Assembly: GCF_029893585.1 (NCBI RefSeq)
Contig: NZ_JARXYX010000016.1
Span: 62,001 to 126,000, forward strand
Direction of reading: 5' to 3'
Source of the DNA: Streptomyces sp. LBL
Lineage (GTDB): Bacteria; Actinomycetota; Actinomycetes; Streptomycetales; Streptomycetaceae
DNA length: 64,000 bases
Position 1 is the stretch's first letter, and the number at the start of each line of letters is the position of its first letter. Positions 26,913 through 34,924 of this stretch are shown here, one piece after another. The position numbers and the translations under genes are program-made. The notes below the pieces were generated by a model. That model saw only the letters and a list, made by a program, of their open reading frames with translations, was not told the DNA's origin and ran no database searches.

Positions 26913-27563
26913 GACCTTCACCCGCAACCCCGGCTCCGGCTCCGGCTCCGAGGACAGGATGCTCCATGAGGCCCCCGGCTTCGGCCAGAAGCCGCCGACG
27001 CGCCTCGCGTGAGCGCATCCCGTACATGCGGCCGGAGAAGGTGGCCACCAGCGACATGAAATCGTCCAGCAACTCCTCCATTCCCCCGGCCGCTCCCTTG
27101 GCATGCAACACCTCGACCGTGACGCGGTGATGGGCCAGGACCTGGATCAGCCAGCCCGCGCCGAAGCGGGCCAGCCGGTCGCCGTGAGTGACCCGCACAT
27201 GGGTGAACTCCCCCTTCGCGGCCCGCTTCAACAGCCGGTCGAGCCCGGCCGTGACTCCCGCAGCCCCGAGGCACGGTCCTTGAAGACCGCGACCACCACC
27301 CCCGAAGCGGATGCCCGCAGCTCGGCCTCCTGCGCGGCCAGCGACGACTCCTGCCCACCGCTGCCCGGAACCCGCACATACAGCGCCTCACGCCGCCCTG
27401 CCACACCCGGACAACCCGTCAGAGCGTCCAACGCCTCGCTGGAGAAGCGCCGTTCACGCCCCACCCACACCACCGGAACCCTGCCCTCGTTCGCCCACAG
27501 CCGCAGCGTGCCAGGGTGCACACCCACCCGCCGCGCAGCCACCGCCAACCGAAGAAGTTCCAT
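26905..27563 (-). pseudogene. tnpA: IS607 TnpA serine recombinase, frameshifted
   Basis: The N-terminal part (from ATG 27563, MELLRLAVAARRVGVHPGTLRLW) has the MerR-like helix-turn-helix, then the catalytic start LYVRVPGSGGQESSL. The frame ends with a stop soon after ESRPG. The rest, LDRLLKRAAKGEFTHVRV then THGDRLARFG, continues in another frame. Joining them at about 27244 restores a normal protein, so one base appears to be missing. The element is probably unable to move itself unless frameshifting or a sequencing error is involved. Confidence 0.8.
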
Positions 27564-28674
27564 GCCGAGAAAACCTACGGCCCCACGCGCACCCACCACC
27601 CCACACCCGGCACGAACGTCACACCATCGCAGGAGTCAGGGCAGAATCACCCACAGATCCACACGCGTTCTGCTACGCAGCATCCACAAGGAGCCCAAAG
27701 CGAAACCCCCAACAGTTGAAGACCCTTTGAGGGGCAAGCTCGGCATCTCGTACGCCGCCGGCTGCCGTCCGGAGCGGGAGGACGCTCGTCACGGTGGTCG
27801 AGCCGATACCTCAGTTGAGCGGTCGGTCAGGGGTCAGCCGTTCAGGGCCGGGATCACCGTCAACCCGTGCCGCCGTGCGACGCCCTGCCGCGAAGCGTGG
27901 TTCCCCGGACCCGGCGCAGCGACGCGGCCGAGGTGATGGCGGCAGACACCGTGCCGACAATCTCGATGACGAGGTGGTCCTGGGGCTTTCTTGCTGTGTG
28001 ACACGCCTTATGCGCGATAGCCGCAGGTGGCAAGGGCATCCAAGATGGCAGTGTCTCTTGCCGGCCACCGGCATCGCTTCCGTGGGCAGTTGGGACCGCC
28101 GGTCGCTGGCTGCCGACGCCGTGTCAGGTCACCAACCGGTGGACGCTCGACACCGGTTCCCTCCTGAGGTCTTCACCGGCCAGGGCCGACGGAACGGTCT
28201 ACGTCGCCTTCTGCGACGGCCACCTGTGGGCGGTGCGTGCCCGAACCGCCCGGCAAAGGTGCGACCGCATTTCCCGGGGCCGGAACGCCCGGCAGGCTTC
28301 GGGCCGCCGACATGCAGGCGTAGCCCGTCCGGCGTAGTCTCAGGGGAGAAAGACCTGGTCCGGAGCGGTTCCCCTTCGTGCCCTCCGGACGGCGCCGTCA
28401 CTGAGTGATGCGCCCGGTCCCGCCACCGCGCGTATGCGCGGCGCGAGCCGGCACGCACATACGCCTGTACACATGCCACACATACGCGTGCTGATGCGTC
28501 TCGCACACATGCCGCTTACGCCCCGCTTCCGCCCGCACGTGCGCCTGCGCGTACGCCCGTAGATACGAGCCGCTGCGACAGTAACGGCGCAGGAGGGCGA
28601 GCCGCGGGAAGAAAGCAAGGACGGCGGGCGTGGTGATGCTATGGCGGCAGCCGATCGCGTAACCGAAAGAAGGC
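27564..28674. other. Long region without a recognisable intact gene
   Basis: About 1.1 kb between the IS607 element and the cell-wall hydrolase cluster. Open frames exist but none has a family motif with a matching ribosome site. Positions 28430-28565 contain many short, imperfect repeats rich in ACATACGC and CGTACG. It may hold an element boundary and decayed genes. Confidence 0.5.
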
Positions 28675-28710
28675 GCGTGCCCGAAGGAAGTCGCGTGCCC
28701 GAAGGAAGGA
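28675..28710 (+). repeat. 18-bp tandem duplication carrying the ribosome site
   Basis: GCGTGCCCGAAGGAAG plus two bases is duplicated at 28675 and 28693. The second copy provides the GGAAGGAG ribosome site of the amidase-like gene. Confidence 0.8.
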
Positions 28711-28717
28711 GTCTGTC

Positions 28718-29602
28718 ATGGCCGAACTGTGGATGCCCGGCGCCATCAAGGAGGACCTCGGTAACCATGCCCCGTGCGACCCGGAGTTTCCGGCGAAGGC
28801 GATCGCGCACATCACCGCGGACCTCAAGGCGACCGCCGCCGCACCCCGGGACCTGGTGCCCTTCACCACTCTGAAGCGATTTTTCACCGGGGGTGGGAAG
28901 CAGGTGGCACCGCATATCCTTTGGGATCCCTTCTCCGGAGCGTTCGCCCAGTTCTTCCCCGCCACCTCGCGCAGCCTCGCCCTTCTCGACGGACCCGGCG
29001 GCACCCGAACCAACCGGGCGGGAGAGGTTGTCATTCAGATCGAAGCCCTGTTCTTCCCGCATTGCCGCGTCGACGGCAGGGTTTTCGCGAATCTGTCAGA
29101 GACCCCGTGTGAGGGCTGGAGCAAACTCAACGCCTGGGTGCGCTCGTGGGGTGTGCCGAACACTTGGCCCATGGGCCCTCCGACCGGTTTCACCTCCCAT
29201 CGCGACGCGAGCACGTGGCGGTCGCACAAGGGCTGGTACGCGCATGCCCACGTCCCGGAGAACGACCATGTCGATCCCGGATCGTGGCCGATGTTCGTGG
29301 ATGGGCGGCAGCCGGACGCCAGGTCGGGGGACCGGCCGGCCGGTCGGCCTGAGCAGGAGCCGTTCCCGGGTGCGTCCTTCTTCCACCCCGGCCACAAATC
29401 GCCCGTCATCGCCGCGATGCACCGTCGGCTCGTCGCGGAGCACTGCAACCGGTACCAGTCCAGTACCGACACCGACGTGTGGGGCTCGGGCGATGTGAAG
29501 TCCTTCGCGGCCTGGCAGGAGAAGCTCGGGTTCTCGGACGGCGACGCGGACGGCATTCCCGGCAGAACCAGCTGGGACAGGCTGCACGTCCCCAACGTCT
29601 GA
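28718..29602 (+). CDS. Amidase-like peptidoglycan hydrolase with C-terminal peptidoglycan-binding domain
   Basis: The 294-residue protein has an amidase_2-like region: PHILWDPFSGAFAQFFPATSRSLAL, then GGTRTNRAGEVVIQIE, then the zinc-site segment HAHVPENDHVDPG (His178 and Asp186 as likely ligands). Residues 215-292 form a peptidoglycan-binding domain (AAMHRRLVAEHCNRY, FAAWQEKLGF, DADGIPGRTSWDRLHVP). It should cut the muramoyl-L-alanine bond. No signal peptide or membrane segment is seen, so export would need lysis, a holin or another route. First gene of a same-strand set. Confidence 0.8.
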   Translation: MAELWMPGAIKEDLGNHAPCDPEFPAKAIAHITADLKATAAAPRDLVPFTTLKRFFTGGGKQVAPHILWDPFSGAFAQFFPATSRSLALLDGPGGTRTNRAGEVVIQIEALFFPHCRVDGRVFANLSETPCEGWSKLNAWVRSWGVPNTWPMGPPTGFTSHRDASTWRSHKGWYAHAHVPENDHVDPGSWPMFVDGRQPDARSGDRPAGRPEQEPFPGASFFHPGHKSPVIAAMHRRLVAEHCNRYQSSTDTDVWGSGDVKSFAAWQEKLGFSDGDADGIPGRTSWDRLHVPNV

Positions 29603-29657
29603 TTCATCAACGTCTGACTCCCCAACGTCTGACTCCCCAACGTCTGATTCACCAACG
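29591..29657 (+). repeat. 15-bp tandem repeat spanning the stop codon
   Basis: Four copies of a unit like CCCAACGTCTGACTC, plus a partial fifth, begin inside the last codons of the amidase-like gene. The unit is a multiple of three, so each copy repeats PNV-stop in frame, giving four in-frame stop codons. Confidence 0.85.
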
Positions 29658-29848
29658 CTGGTTGACGCCGAAGGAACTGGCTGCGAGGTCCCTCGGCCTA
29701 CTCCATTTGCAGGCGGCTTCCGGCGAGCGCATGGTGGAGACAGGGGCCCCGGGCCTGAAGCGCCTGGTGGGCACAGGGCCCCGAAGACCCGCTTGACGGA
29801 GGCAGGTTGCCTCTGCCTCCGCCTCTCCGTATGGGACCAGGAGGCATG

Positions 29849-30541
29849 ATGGTTTTCCTGTCCAACGTCCGCTTCGGTAAGCGCAATGACGACGTGAAGG
29901 TCATTCAGCGCGCCCTGATCGACCTGGGGTTCAGAATCCCGACAGGAGCGACCGGACTCTTCGACGGTGAGACGAGGTCCGCGTATGCCGCCTGGCAGCG
30001 CAAACTGGGCTTCGTGGGCGCGGATGCCGACGGGTTCCCCGGTTGTTCCTCCCTGACAGACCTCGGCCCCAGAGCGCACTTCAGGGTGCAGTGTCGGCAT
30101 CCAGGTGGTATCGCCAAGAGCTCAGTTCGGTTCGCGAAGAACTCCGGAATCCGCCAGGACGCGGATACAGTGCGCGCCTTTGCCGAAAAAGCGTGCGCCA
30201 AGACGGGCGCGCCGCCGAGCTGGGTCACCGGGGTCGGTAATGACGCGAGCCTGCTCACCCTGATACGGCGGGAGTCATCCTTCGGATCCAACGCGGTGAA
30301 CGTGAAGGACAAGAATGCCACGGGACCGGTTCAGTCGGACGGCGCCAAGCTCAACTGCTCACGCGGTTACACCCAGGTGATTCCTGAAACGTTCGCCGTG
30401 AATCACCAGGAGGGTACCTCTGATCTGATCTATGACCCTGTCGCGAACATAGCGGCGGCGATCAACTACATCTGGGGGAAGTACGGCGACATCTCCCGTG
30501 TCCAACAGGCGAATCCGCACCTCCCTCCACACCCTTACTGA
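29849..30541 (+). CDS. Lytic transglycosylase-like protein with N-terminal peptidoglycan-binding domain
   Basis: I start at ATG 29849, four bases after AGGAGG; an ATG one codon earlier is possible. Residues 1-75 are a peptidoglycan-binding domain (VKVIQRALIDLG, TRSAYAAWQRKLGF, DADGFPG). Residues 125-225 resemble the soluble lytic transglycosylase/tape-measure lysozyme fold: LLTLIRRESSFGSNAVN with Glu142 as candidate acid, GYTQVIPETF, then DPVANIAAAINYIWGKYGD. It should cleave glycan strands. No signal peptide. The order of domains is reversed relative to its neighbours. Confidence 0.8.
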   Translation: MVFLSNVRFGKRNDDVKVIQRALIDLGFRIPTGATGLFDGETRSAYAAWQRKLGFVGADADGFPGCSSLTDLGPRAHFRVQCRHPGGIAKSSVRFAKNSGIRQDADTVRAFAEKACAKTGAPPSWVTGVGNDASLLTLIRRESSFGSNAVNVKDKNATGPVQSDGAKLNCSRGYTQVIPETFAVNHQEGTSDLIYDPVANIAAAINYIWGKYGDISRVQQANPHLPPHPY

Positions 30542-30590
30542 GCCCTCCGTGTCCCCCCACCCCTACTGAGCCCCCCGCACCTCTACTGAG
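30526..30590 (+). repeat. Imperfect repeat spanning the stop codon
   Basis: CCTTACTGAGCCC at the end of the transglycosylase gene recurs as CCCTACTGAGCCC and CTCTACTGAGGAG at intervals of 28 and 20 bp. Each copy contains TGA. The last copy runs into the ribosome site of the next gene. Confidence 0.7.
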
Positions 30591-30598
30591 GAGGAATC

Positions 30599-31279
30599 AT
30601 GCCGGCGCTTGAGTCGTTCCCTGGAGCGGAATTCTTCCACAACGGACGACGCAGTCCGATGGTCAAGGCGATGGGACGGCGACTCGTCGAGGAAGGATGC
30701 GGGCGTTATCAGTCGGGTCCGGGTCCGGAGTGGACGGACGTGGACCGTCAGTCCTTCGCCGCCTGGCAGCACAAACTCGGCTTCTCGGGCAGCGATGCCG
30801 ATGGCATCCCCGGAAGGCAGTCCTGGGACCGACTCCACGTGCCGAAGACCGGCGGTCAGACCCACGGCGGTCAGACCCACGGCGGTCAGGCTCATGGTGG
30901 CCAGGCCCACGTCTCCTCGCCTGTGCCCGGGCACGGGGTCACGACCGCCTATCACAAGAAGGGGCCGCACTGGAGCCTCGGCTACCACACCGGCGCAGAC
31001 TACGCCGCCGCACGGGGCACGTCCTGTGTCGCGGTAACCGGCGGCTCAGTCCGTTCCGGGGAGGACCGTAGCTTTGGTCACTACCTCGTCCTCACCTCCG
31101 GAGGTTCCGACTACTACTACTGCCACCTCTCCAAGCGGCTCGTCACCAAGGGCTCGGTGCGGGCCGGGCAGGAGATCGCCCTGGTCGGCGACACCGGAAA
31201 TGCCACGGGCCCGCACCTGCACTTCGAGAAGCGTCCGGCCGGCAAGGGGTTCGGCTCCGACGAGGATCCCAGGTGGTAA
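30599..31279 (+). CDS. M23 (LytM) endopeptidase with peptidoglycan-binding domain
   Basis: The 226-residue protein begins with a peptidoglycan-binding domain (residues 5-82, very like that of the amidase-like gene: SFAAWQHKLGF, DADGIPGRQSWDRLHVP). A linker GGQTH/GGQAH repeated four times follows. The C-terminal domain is M23: His130 and Asp134 in HTGADY, His176 and His208 in GPHLHFE complete the zinc site. It should cut peptide cross-links. No signal peptide. GAGGA precedes the ATG. Confidence 0.87.
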   Translation: MPALESFPGAEFFHNGRRSPMVKAMGRRLVEEGCGRYQSGPGPEWTDVDRQSFAAWQHKLGFSGSDADGIPGRQSWDRLHVPKTGGQTHGGQTHGGQAHGGQAHVSSPVPGHGVTTAYHKKGPHWSLGYHTGADYAAARGTSCVAVTGGSVRSGEDRSFGHYLVLTSGGSDYYYCHLSKRLVTKGSVRAGQEIALVGDTGNATGPHLHFEKRPAGKGFGSDEDPRW

Positions 31280-31320
31280 TCGGCAGCCAGGTCCTCAGAA
31301 GGTGAGGGAGGAATGCGATC

Positions 31321-32076
31321 ATGACAACGCATAAGGCAGTGGGCGGCACTCAGTTGCACACCGAAGCGGAGCAGCTCAGGTGGGAGATCAACATTCCCGG
31401 GCACGCGCCGCGCGTCGATTCGCCCGAGTACAAGAAGTCACGCAAGCGCATGCACAACATGCTGGCCACGGTCGAGGAACCGTTCTTCGGCCCGGAGCCC
31501 GTGGAGGACCATCACGGCGGCGGGCTGTGGCTGAAGGACAACGACGGATGGTTCATGGTGCGCAACCTCGCCGGTATCGAGTGGTCCGCGCAGTTCTGCG
31601 CCGACCCGGCGAAGGTCGACCTGCTGCGCCAGAACGCTCGTCGCGTTTACGCGGCGTTCCCGCAGGCCGTCGAGGAACTGGGTATACGGGAACTGCTGGA
31701 CACCCCCATCACGGACGCCGACTCCGTGGCCCGGTGGACCGACTCCATCTGCAACGCCAGCGTCCCCCTGCCCCACCACGAGCACAGCGCCAGGCTGCCC
31801 AAGGGCGGAGGCGTACATCACTATCCGACGCCGATCACCGACATCGACCTGATCAAGTTCGGGGACTTCGAACTGTGGGTCACCGACGAGCGCGGTGAGA
31901 ACGTCGCCGTCGCTCCGGTGGACCGTCGCGGATCAGGGGACGCCCGCGTCCACGTCCTGTACGCCGCGCAGGACTCCACCCTGCGTGCGCCCCTGCTCGA
32001 AGCACAGGCCGAGGGCCGCCCCCTCCTTCTCGAACCGGCCCACCCGGTCGCGCAAGCGGCCTACAGGAACCAGTAG
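31321..32076 (+). CDS. Conserved protein of unknown function
   Basis: I do not recognise a named domain. The 251-residue protein is soluble and has conspicuous conserved-looking blocks: YEDHHGG-like VEDHHGGGLWLKDNDGWFMV, NLAGIEWSAQFCADPAKV, TDSICNASVPLPHH and VHHYPTPITDIDLIKFGDFEL. Many His and Asp residues could bind metal. No signal peptide. It has a GAGGGAGGAA ribosome site and lies between the M23 and lipase genes, so it may be a partner, immunity or delivery protein of that set; this is inference. Confidence 0.75.
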   Translation: MTTHKAVGGTQLHTEAEQLRWEINIPGHAPRVDSPEYKKSRKRMHNMLATVEEPFFGPEPVEDHHGGGLWLKDNDGWFMVRNLAGIEWSAQFCADPAKVDLLRQNARRVYAAFPQAVEELGIRELLDTPITDADSVARWTDSICNASVPLPHHEHSARLPKGGGVHHYPTPITDIDLIKFGDFELWVTDERGENVAVAPVDRRGSGDARVHVLYAAQDSTLRAPLLEAQAEGRPLLLEPAHPVAQAAYRNQ

Positions 32077-32201
32077 TTCTCCGACGGCTAAGAGGAGGCT
32101 GAGCACATCGTCGCCCTGGCCGGTTCGGTGTCCCGCGCCGCGCAACCGGCCCCGCCGCAAGCCGCGGAGAAGAACTGAAGAAGGCCAAAGAGCCCGCTTC
32201 G

Positions 32202-33767
32202 ATGAGCGAGGAGGCCCGAGAAGTCATGTCCGAACGGGAAAAGCTTCCGATCGTTTACGTCCGGGGATACGCCGGCGACACCGCGGGCATCAACAAGGCT
32301 GTCGAGGATCCTTTCTACGGCTTCAACGAGGGGTCCACGCACGTACGCGTGGAGTCAGACGACAAGCCCGGCTTCTACCAGTTCGAGAGTCCGCTGCTGC
32401 GACTTCATCTGGACGAGGGGTACAAGATCCTGGTCGAGGGCGGCCAGGAGGCGTACCTCGAAGCCCATAAGGACATCGCACCCGACAGCATCTGGGTGGA
32501 ACGCTTCTACGACCCGTCCGCGAGCACCTGGGGAAACGGGCCCGAGGAATTCCGGATCGAGCACGCCGCCGAGCACCTTCTGGGCTTCATCGAGAAAATC
32601 AAGGACAGAACCCATGCGCCTCGCGTCCATCTGGTCGCGCATTCGATGGGTGGGCTCGTCTGCCGCTGTCTCCTGCAGAAGATCCTCCCCGACCGGAATC
32701 TGATTCCGGCGGATTACGTGGACAAGTTGTTCACGTACGGGACACCGCACGGGGGTATCGCCTTCGACGTCGGATTCGGCCTCGTGGAGAAACTGCGCGA
32801 CGCGACCGGCGTCAACGGCGCCGACATCTTCGGCCCGCGCCGCATGTACCAGTACCTCACTCCGCAGGCGGATGCGGATCCTGACGGCCCCTCCGCCGGC
32901 TGGGACGCACGAGCCATCCCCGACCACGACGGAGCTCTGCGCCCGGAGAAGGTCTTCTGCCTGGTGGGCACCGACCCGACGGACTACGACGTGGCACACG
33001 GCCTGTCCTCCGCTGCCGTCGGGGTCCGCAGCGACGGTCTGGTTCAGATCGAGAACGCCTACGTCCCGGGCGCCCACACGTCGTACGTGCACCGCAGTCA
33101 CAGCGGCGCCTACGGCCTGGTCAACTCCGAGGAGGGTTACCAGAACCTGCGCCGCTTCCTTTTCGGCGACCACAGGGTCGACGCCGCCCTGCTCGGTCAC
33201 CGGCTGCCCGAACGAGACGGGGTCACCTGGCAGGCCGAGGTGCGGCTGTCCGTACGCGGCCTGCCGGTCGTGATGCACGAGAGGCTCGCCTCTCACTGGT
33301 GCCCGATCCAGCTGTCCGACGGCCGGGCCGATGGCACGCGTGACGACGCCGATGACACGCGCGCCGACGCCGACGGCGCGGTGCCGCTGACAACCGTGTT
33401 CCTGCACAGTGACCTGGCCCTGCCGGCGACGTCGCAGACCATGCGCTACGCGCTCCACCTGCGGATCGTCTCCCTGCGCGAGGAGCACGGCTTCCTGAGC
33501 TTCGGAGACCACCTCGAACAGACGGCGGACTTTGACGACATCCTGGTCGTCGACATCGGCTCCGGCCCCGCAGGCCCCGAGATCTCGGCTTCCTGGAACT
33601 CGCTCATCCCGGGCGCCATCGCGGAGTTCACGCCCATCGGAACACGTCTGCGCGACGAGGACTCCGGGGACGGTGTGTGGTCGACCACCGTCGCACTTCC
33701 CGGGACCGCCGCGCCGATCCTCGGCAGCGAGGCCGCCGTACGCCTGACCGCCACATCGTGGGACTGA
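32202..33767 (+). CDS. PGAP1-like esterase/lipase
   Basis: The 521-residue protein has an alpha/beta-hydrolase core with LPIVYVRGYAG as first strand and oxyanion loop, and the nucleophile elbow VAHSMGG (Ser148). The downstream FTYGTPHGG and SHSGAYGLV supply a typical PGAP1/lipase pattern, the latter with the candidate catalytic His. Residues 330-520 look like a beta-rich accessory domain. No signal peptide is visible. ATG 32226 is an alternative start. Its place after three wall hydrolases suggests membrane-lipid attack by the same system. Confidence 0.85.
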   Translation: MSEEAREVMSEREKLPIVYVRGYAGDTAGINKAVEDPFYGFNEGSTHVRVESDDKPGFYQFESPLLRLHLDEGYKILVEGGQEAYLEAHKDIAPDSIWVERFYDPSASTWGNGPEEFRIEHAAEHLLGFIEKIKDRTHAPRVHLVAHSMGGLVCRCLLQKILPDRNLIPADYVDKLFTYGTPHGGIAFDVGFGLVEKLRDATGVNGADIFGPRRMYQYLTPQADADPDGPSAGWDARAIPDHDGALRPEKVFCLVGTDPTDYDVAHGLSSAAVGVRSDGLVQIENAYVPGAHTSYVHRSHSGAYGLVNSEEGYQNLRRFLFGDHRVDAALLGHRLPERDGVTWQAEVRLSVRGLPVVMHERLASHWCPIQLSDGRADGTRDDADDTRADADGAVPLTTVFLHSDLALPATSQTMRYALHLRIVSLREEHGFLSFGDHLEQTADFDDILVVDIGSGPAGPEISASWNSLIPGAIAEFTPIGTRLRDEDSGDGVWSTTVALPGTAAPILGSEAAVRLTATSWD

Positions 33768-33790
33768 CGAGAGACCACCGGAGGTGTCAG

Positions 33791-34038
33791 ATGACTGCGA
33801 TCGACGAGAAGTGGGCTCAGATCCCATGGATCGGCGCACCGTTCGACGCGGGTGCCGGCAGCGGCGAAGGAGCCGAACCCGACGGGCGTGGGCGCTCGCG
33901 TGATTTCGAGAACGGGACGATCTACTCGACGCCCCAGGCGGGCACGCACGAGGTCCACGGTTCCAGCACGGCCAGGTGACGTGGACCCCCGCCGCAGGCG
34001 CCGTAGCGGACCACAGCCAGCCCATCGACGACGGCTGA
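33791..34038 (+). pseudogene. LGFP-repeat protein, broken
   Basis: A perfect GGAGGTG site leads to MTAIDEKWAQIPWIGAPFDAG, then RDFENGTIYSTPQAGTHEVHG, which is an LGFP cell-wall-binding repeat. The frame then stops at 33979. A second frame continues RFQHGQVTWTPAAGA and ends at 34038, again LGFP-like. A stretch of roughly 30 residues seems to have been deleted between them, shifting the frame. It lies directly after the lipase gene. Confidence 0.6.
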
Positions 34039-34129
34039 GGCGGCCACCGTCGGGTCCTGCACGGCAGCCCCGTTGTCCTCCACCGCCGCGCACACGGGTG
34101 CGACTCCCTGTTGCCGAGCTCGCCCGGCT

Positions 34130-34250
34130 CAGCCGCGCTGCCCTGCCCCGTGCAGAAGTGTGTCGATGACGAGCGTGGCCAGTGCGTCCGAGTCCTGTGC
34201 GGCAGGTTCCTGGTTCGCGCCACGCCTGTTGATGGCTTCGTTGTACGGAG
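34130..34250 (-). pseudogene. Fragment resembling a TetR C-terminus
   Basis: Reading the minus strand gives YNEAINRRGANQEPAAQDSD, then ALATLVIDTLLHGAGQRG and a stop, which looks like the last helices of a TetR-family regulator. No N-terminal HTH is found nearby. Confidence 0.35.
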
Positions 34251-34288
34251 GTCACCCCTGAGCCCGCGCCGCAGAGCCGGGCAGGGCG

Positions 34289-34430
34289 GTGGGTGTGCAT
34301 GGCGGGGTCTACCCGACCCTGCTCGACTCGGCGGGCGGTGCGGCTGTCCATTCGCCACTGCCGCGGGGCATGGGATACACCTCGCTCGATCTGACCGTGA
34401 AGTTCCTCCGACGGGTCATGGTCGACGTCG
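34289..34430 (+). pseudogene. Fragment of a PaaI-like hotdog thioesterase
   Basis: The frame reads VHGGVYPTLLDSAGGAAVHS and then GMGYTSLDLTVKFLRRVMVD, the central helix and strand of a PaaI-type acyl-CoA thioesterase. Both ends of the expected 140-residue protein are missing. Thioesterase and TetR fragments next to each other suggest a former divergent pair. Confidence 0.6.
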
Positions 34431-34552
34431 GAGTTGAGTTCGGCGTGCGTCGGCAGGTACGACGTCCACGTGTGGTACGCGATCGTGCCGGCCGCCGTGA
34501 TGCCGCAGATGCGGAGGGACTCCCGGGAGGTGGCGGCGCACTGCCTCGAACA

Positions 34553-34620
34553 GGCCGGGGCGGGCCGTACCGCTTCGAACGGGCCGGAGCAGGGCGTACC
34601 GCGTCGAACTGGCCGGGGCG
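34553..34620. repeat. 29-bp tandem repeat, about 2.4 copies
   Basis: GGCCGGGGCGGGCCGTACCG and the following bases up to CTTCGAAC recur at 34581 with a few changes, then a partial copy at 34610. It lies within the gene-fragment region. Confidence 0.7.
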
Positions 34621-34924
34621 CGGCGCCCGGCGTTGCTCGGCGCTCCTCGTCTCCCGCGCGCCCTGCCGGATTTCAGAAGCCCACCAGACTGAGGACTGCC
34701 GCAGCGGTCGTACGGGCAGTTTCGTCGGGGTGGACGGCGACGTATGTGTCTCTGCCATGATCGCGACCAACCCTCGCTCGGGCACTCCCGCACCTCCCGT
34801 ACCGGCGACTTTCACATCAGCGCCACCAGACCCTTCCCTGACGTTTGGTGCTCTTGGAACACTCGCACCACACGCATGCCGTCATGTTCCGGCCATCCTC
34901 ACCTCTGGATGAGAGGCACCACCC

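Larger units (their letters stand above)
24750..27563 (-). mobile_element. IS607-family insertion element
   Basis: The pair of a MerR-like-HTH serine recombinase (tnpA, frameshifted) and a RuvC-type tnpB in the same direction defines IS607. IS607 elements have no terminal inverted repeats and make no target duplication, so the outer ends cannot be read from the sequence; the limits given are those of the genes. A guide (omega) RNA is expected to overlap the 3' end of tnpB near 24750, but I cannot delimit it. Confidence 0.8.

Noticed and set aside
27811..28074. Minus-strand frame near 27860-27960 containing SAAITSAASLRRVRGTT
   Set aside because: It hints at a decayed membrane-protein end, but the similarity rests on memory of a weak pattern and there is no start or ribosome site.
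28430..28565. Dense ACATACGC/CGTACG repeats, considered as a CRISPR array
   Set aside because: Spacing is irregular, units are too short and no cas gene is present.
32355..34358. A 667-codon minus-strand frame opposite the lipase gene
   Set aside because: No family motif; the plus strand carries a clear alpha/beta hydrolase.
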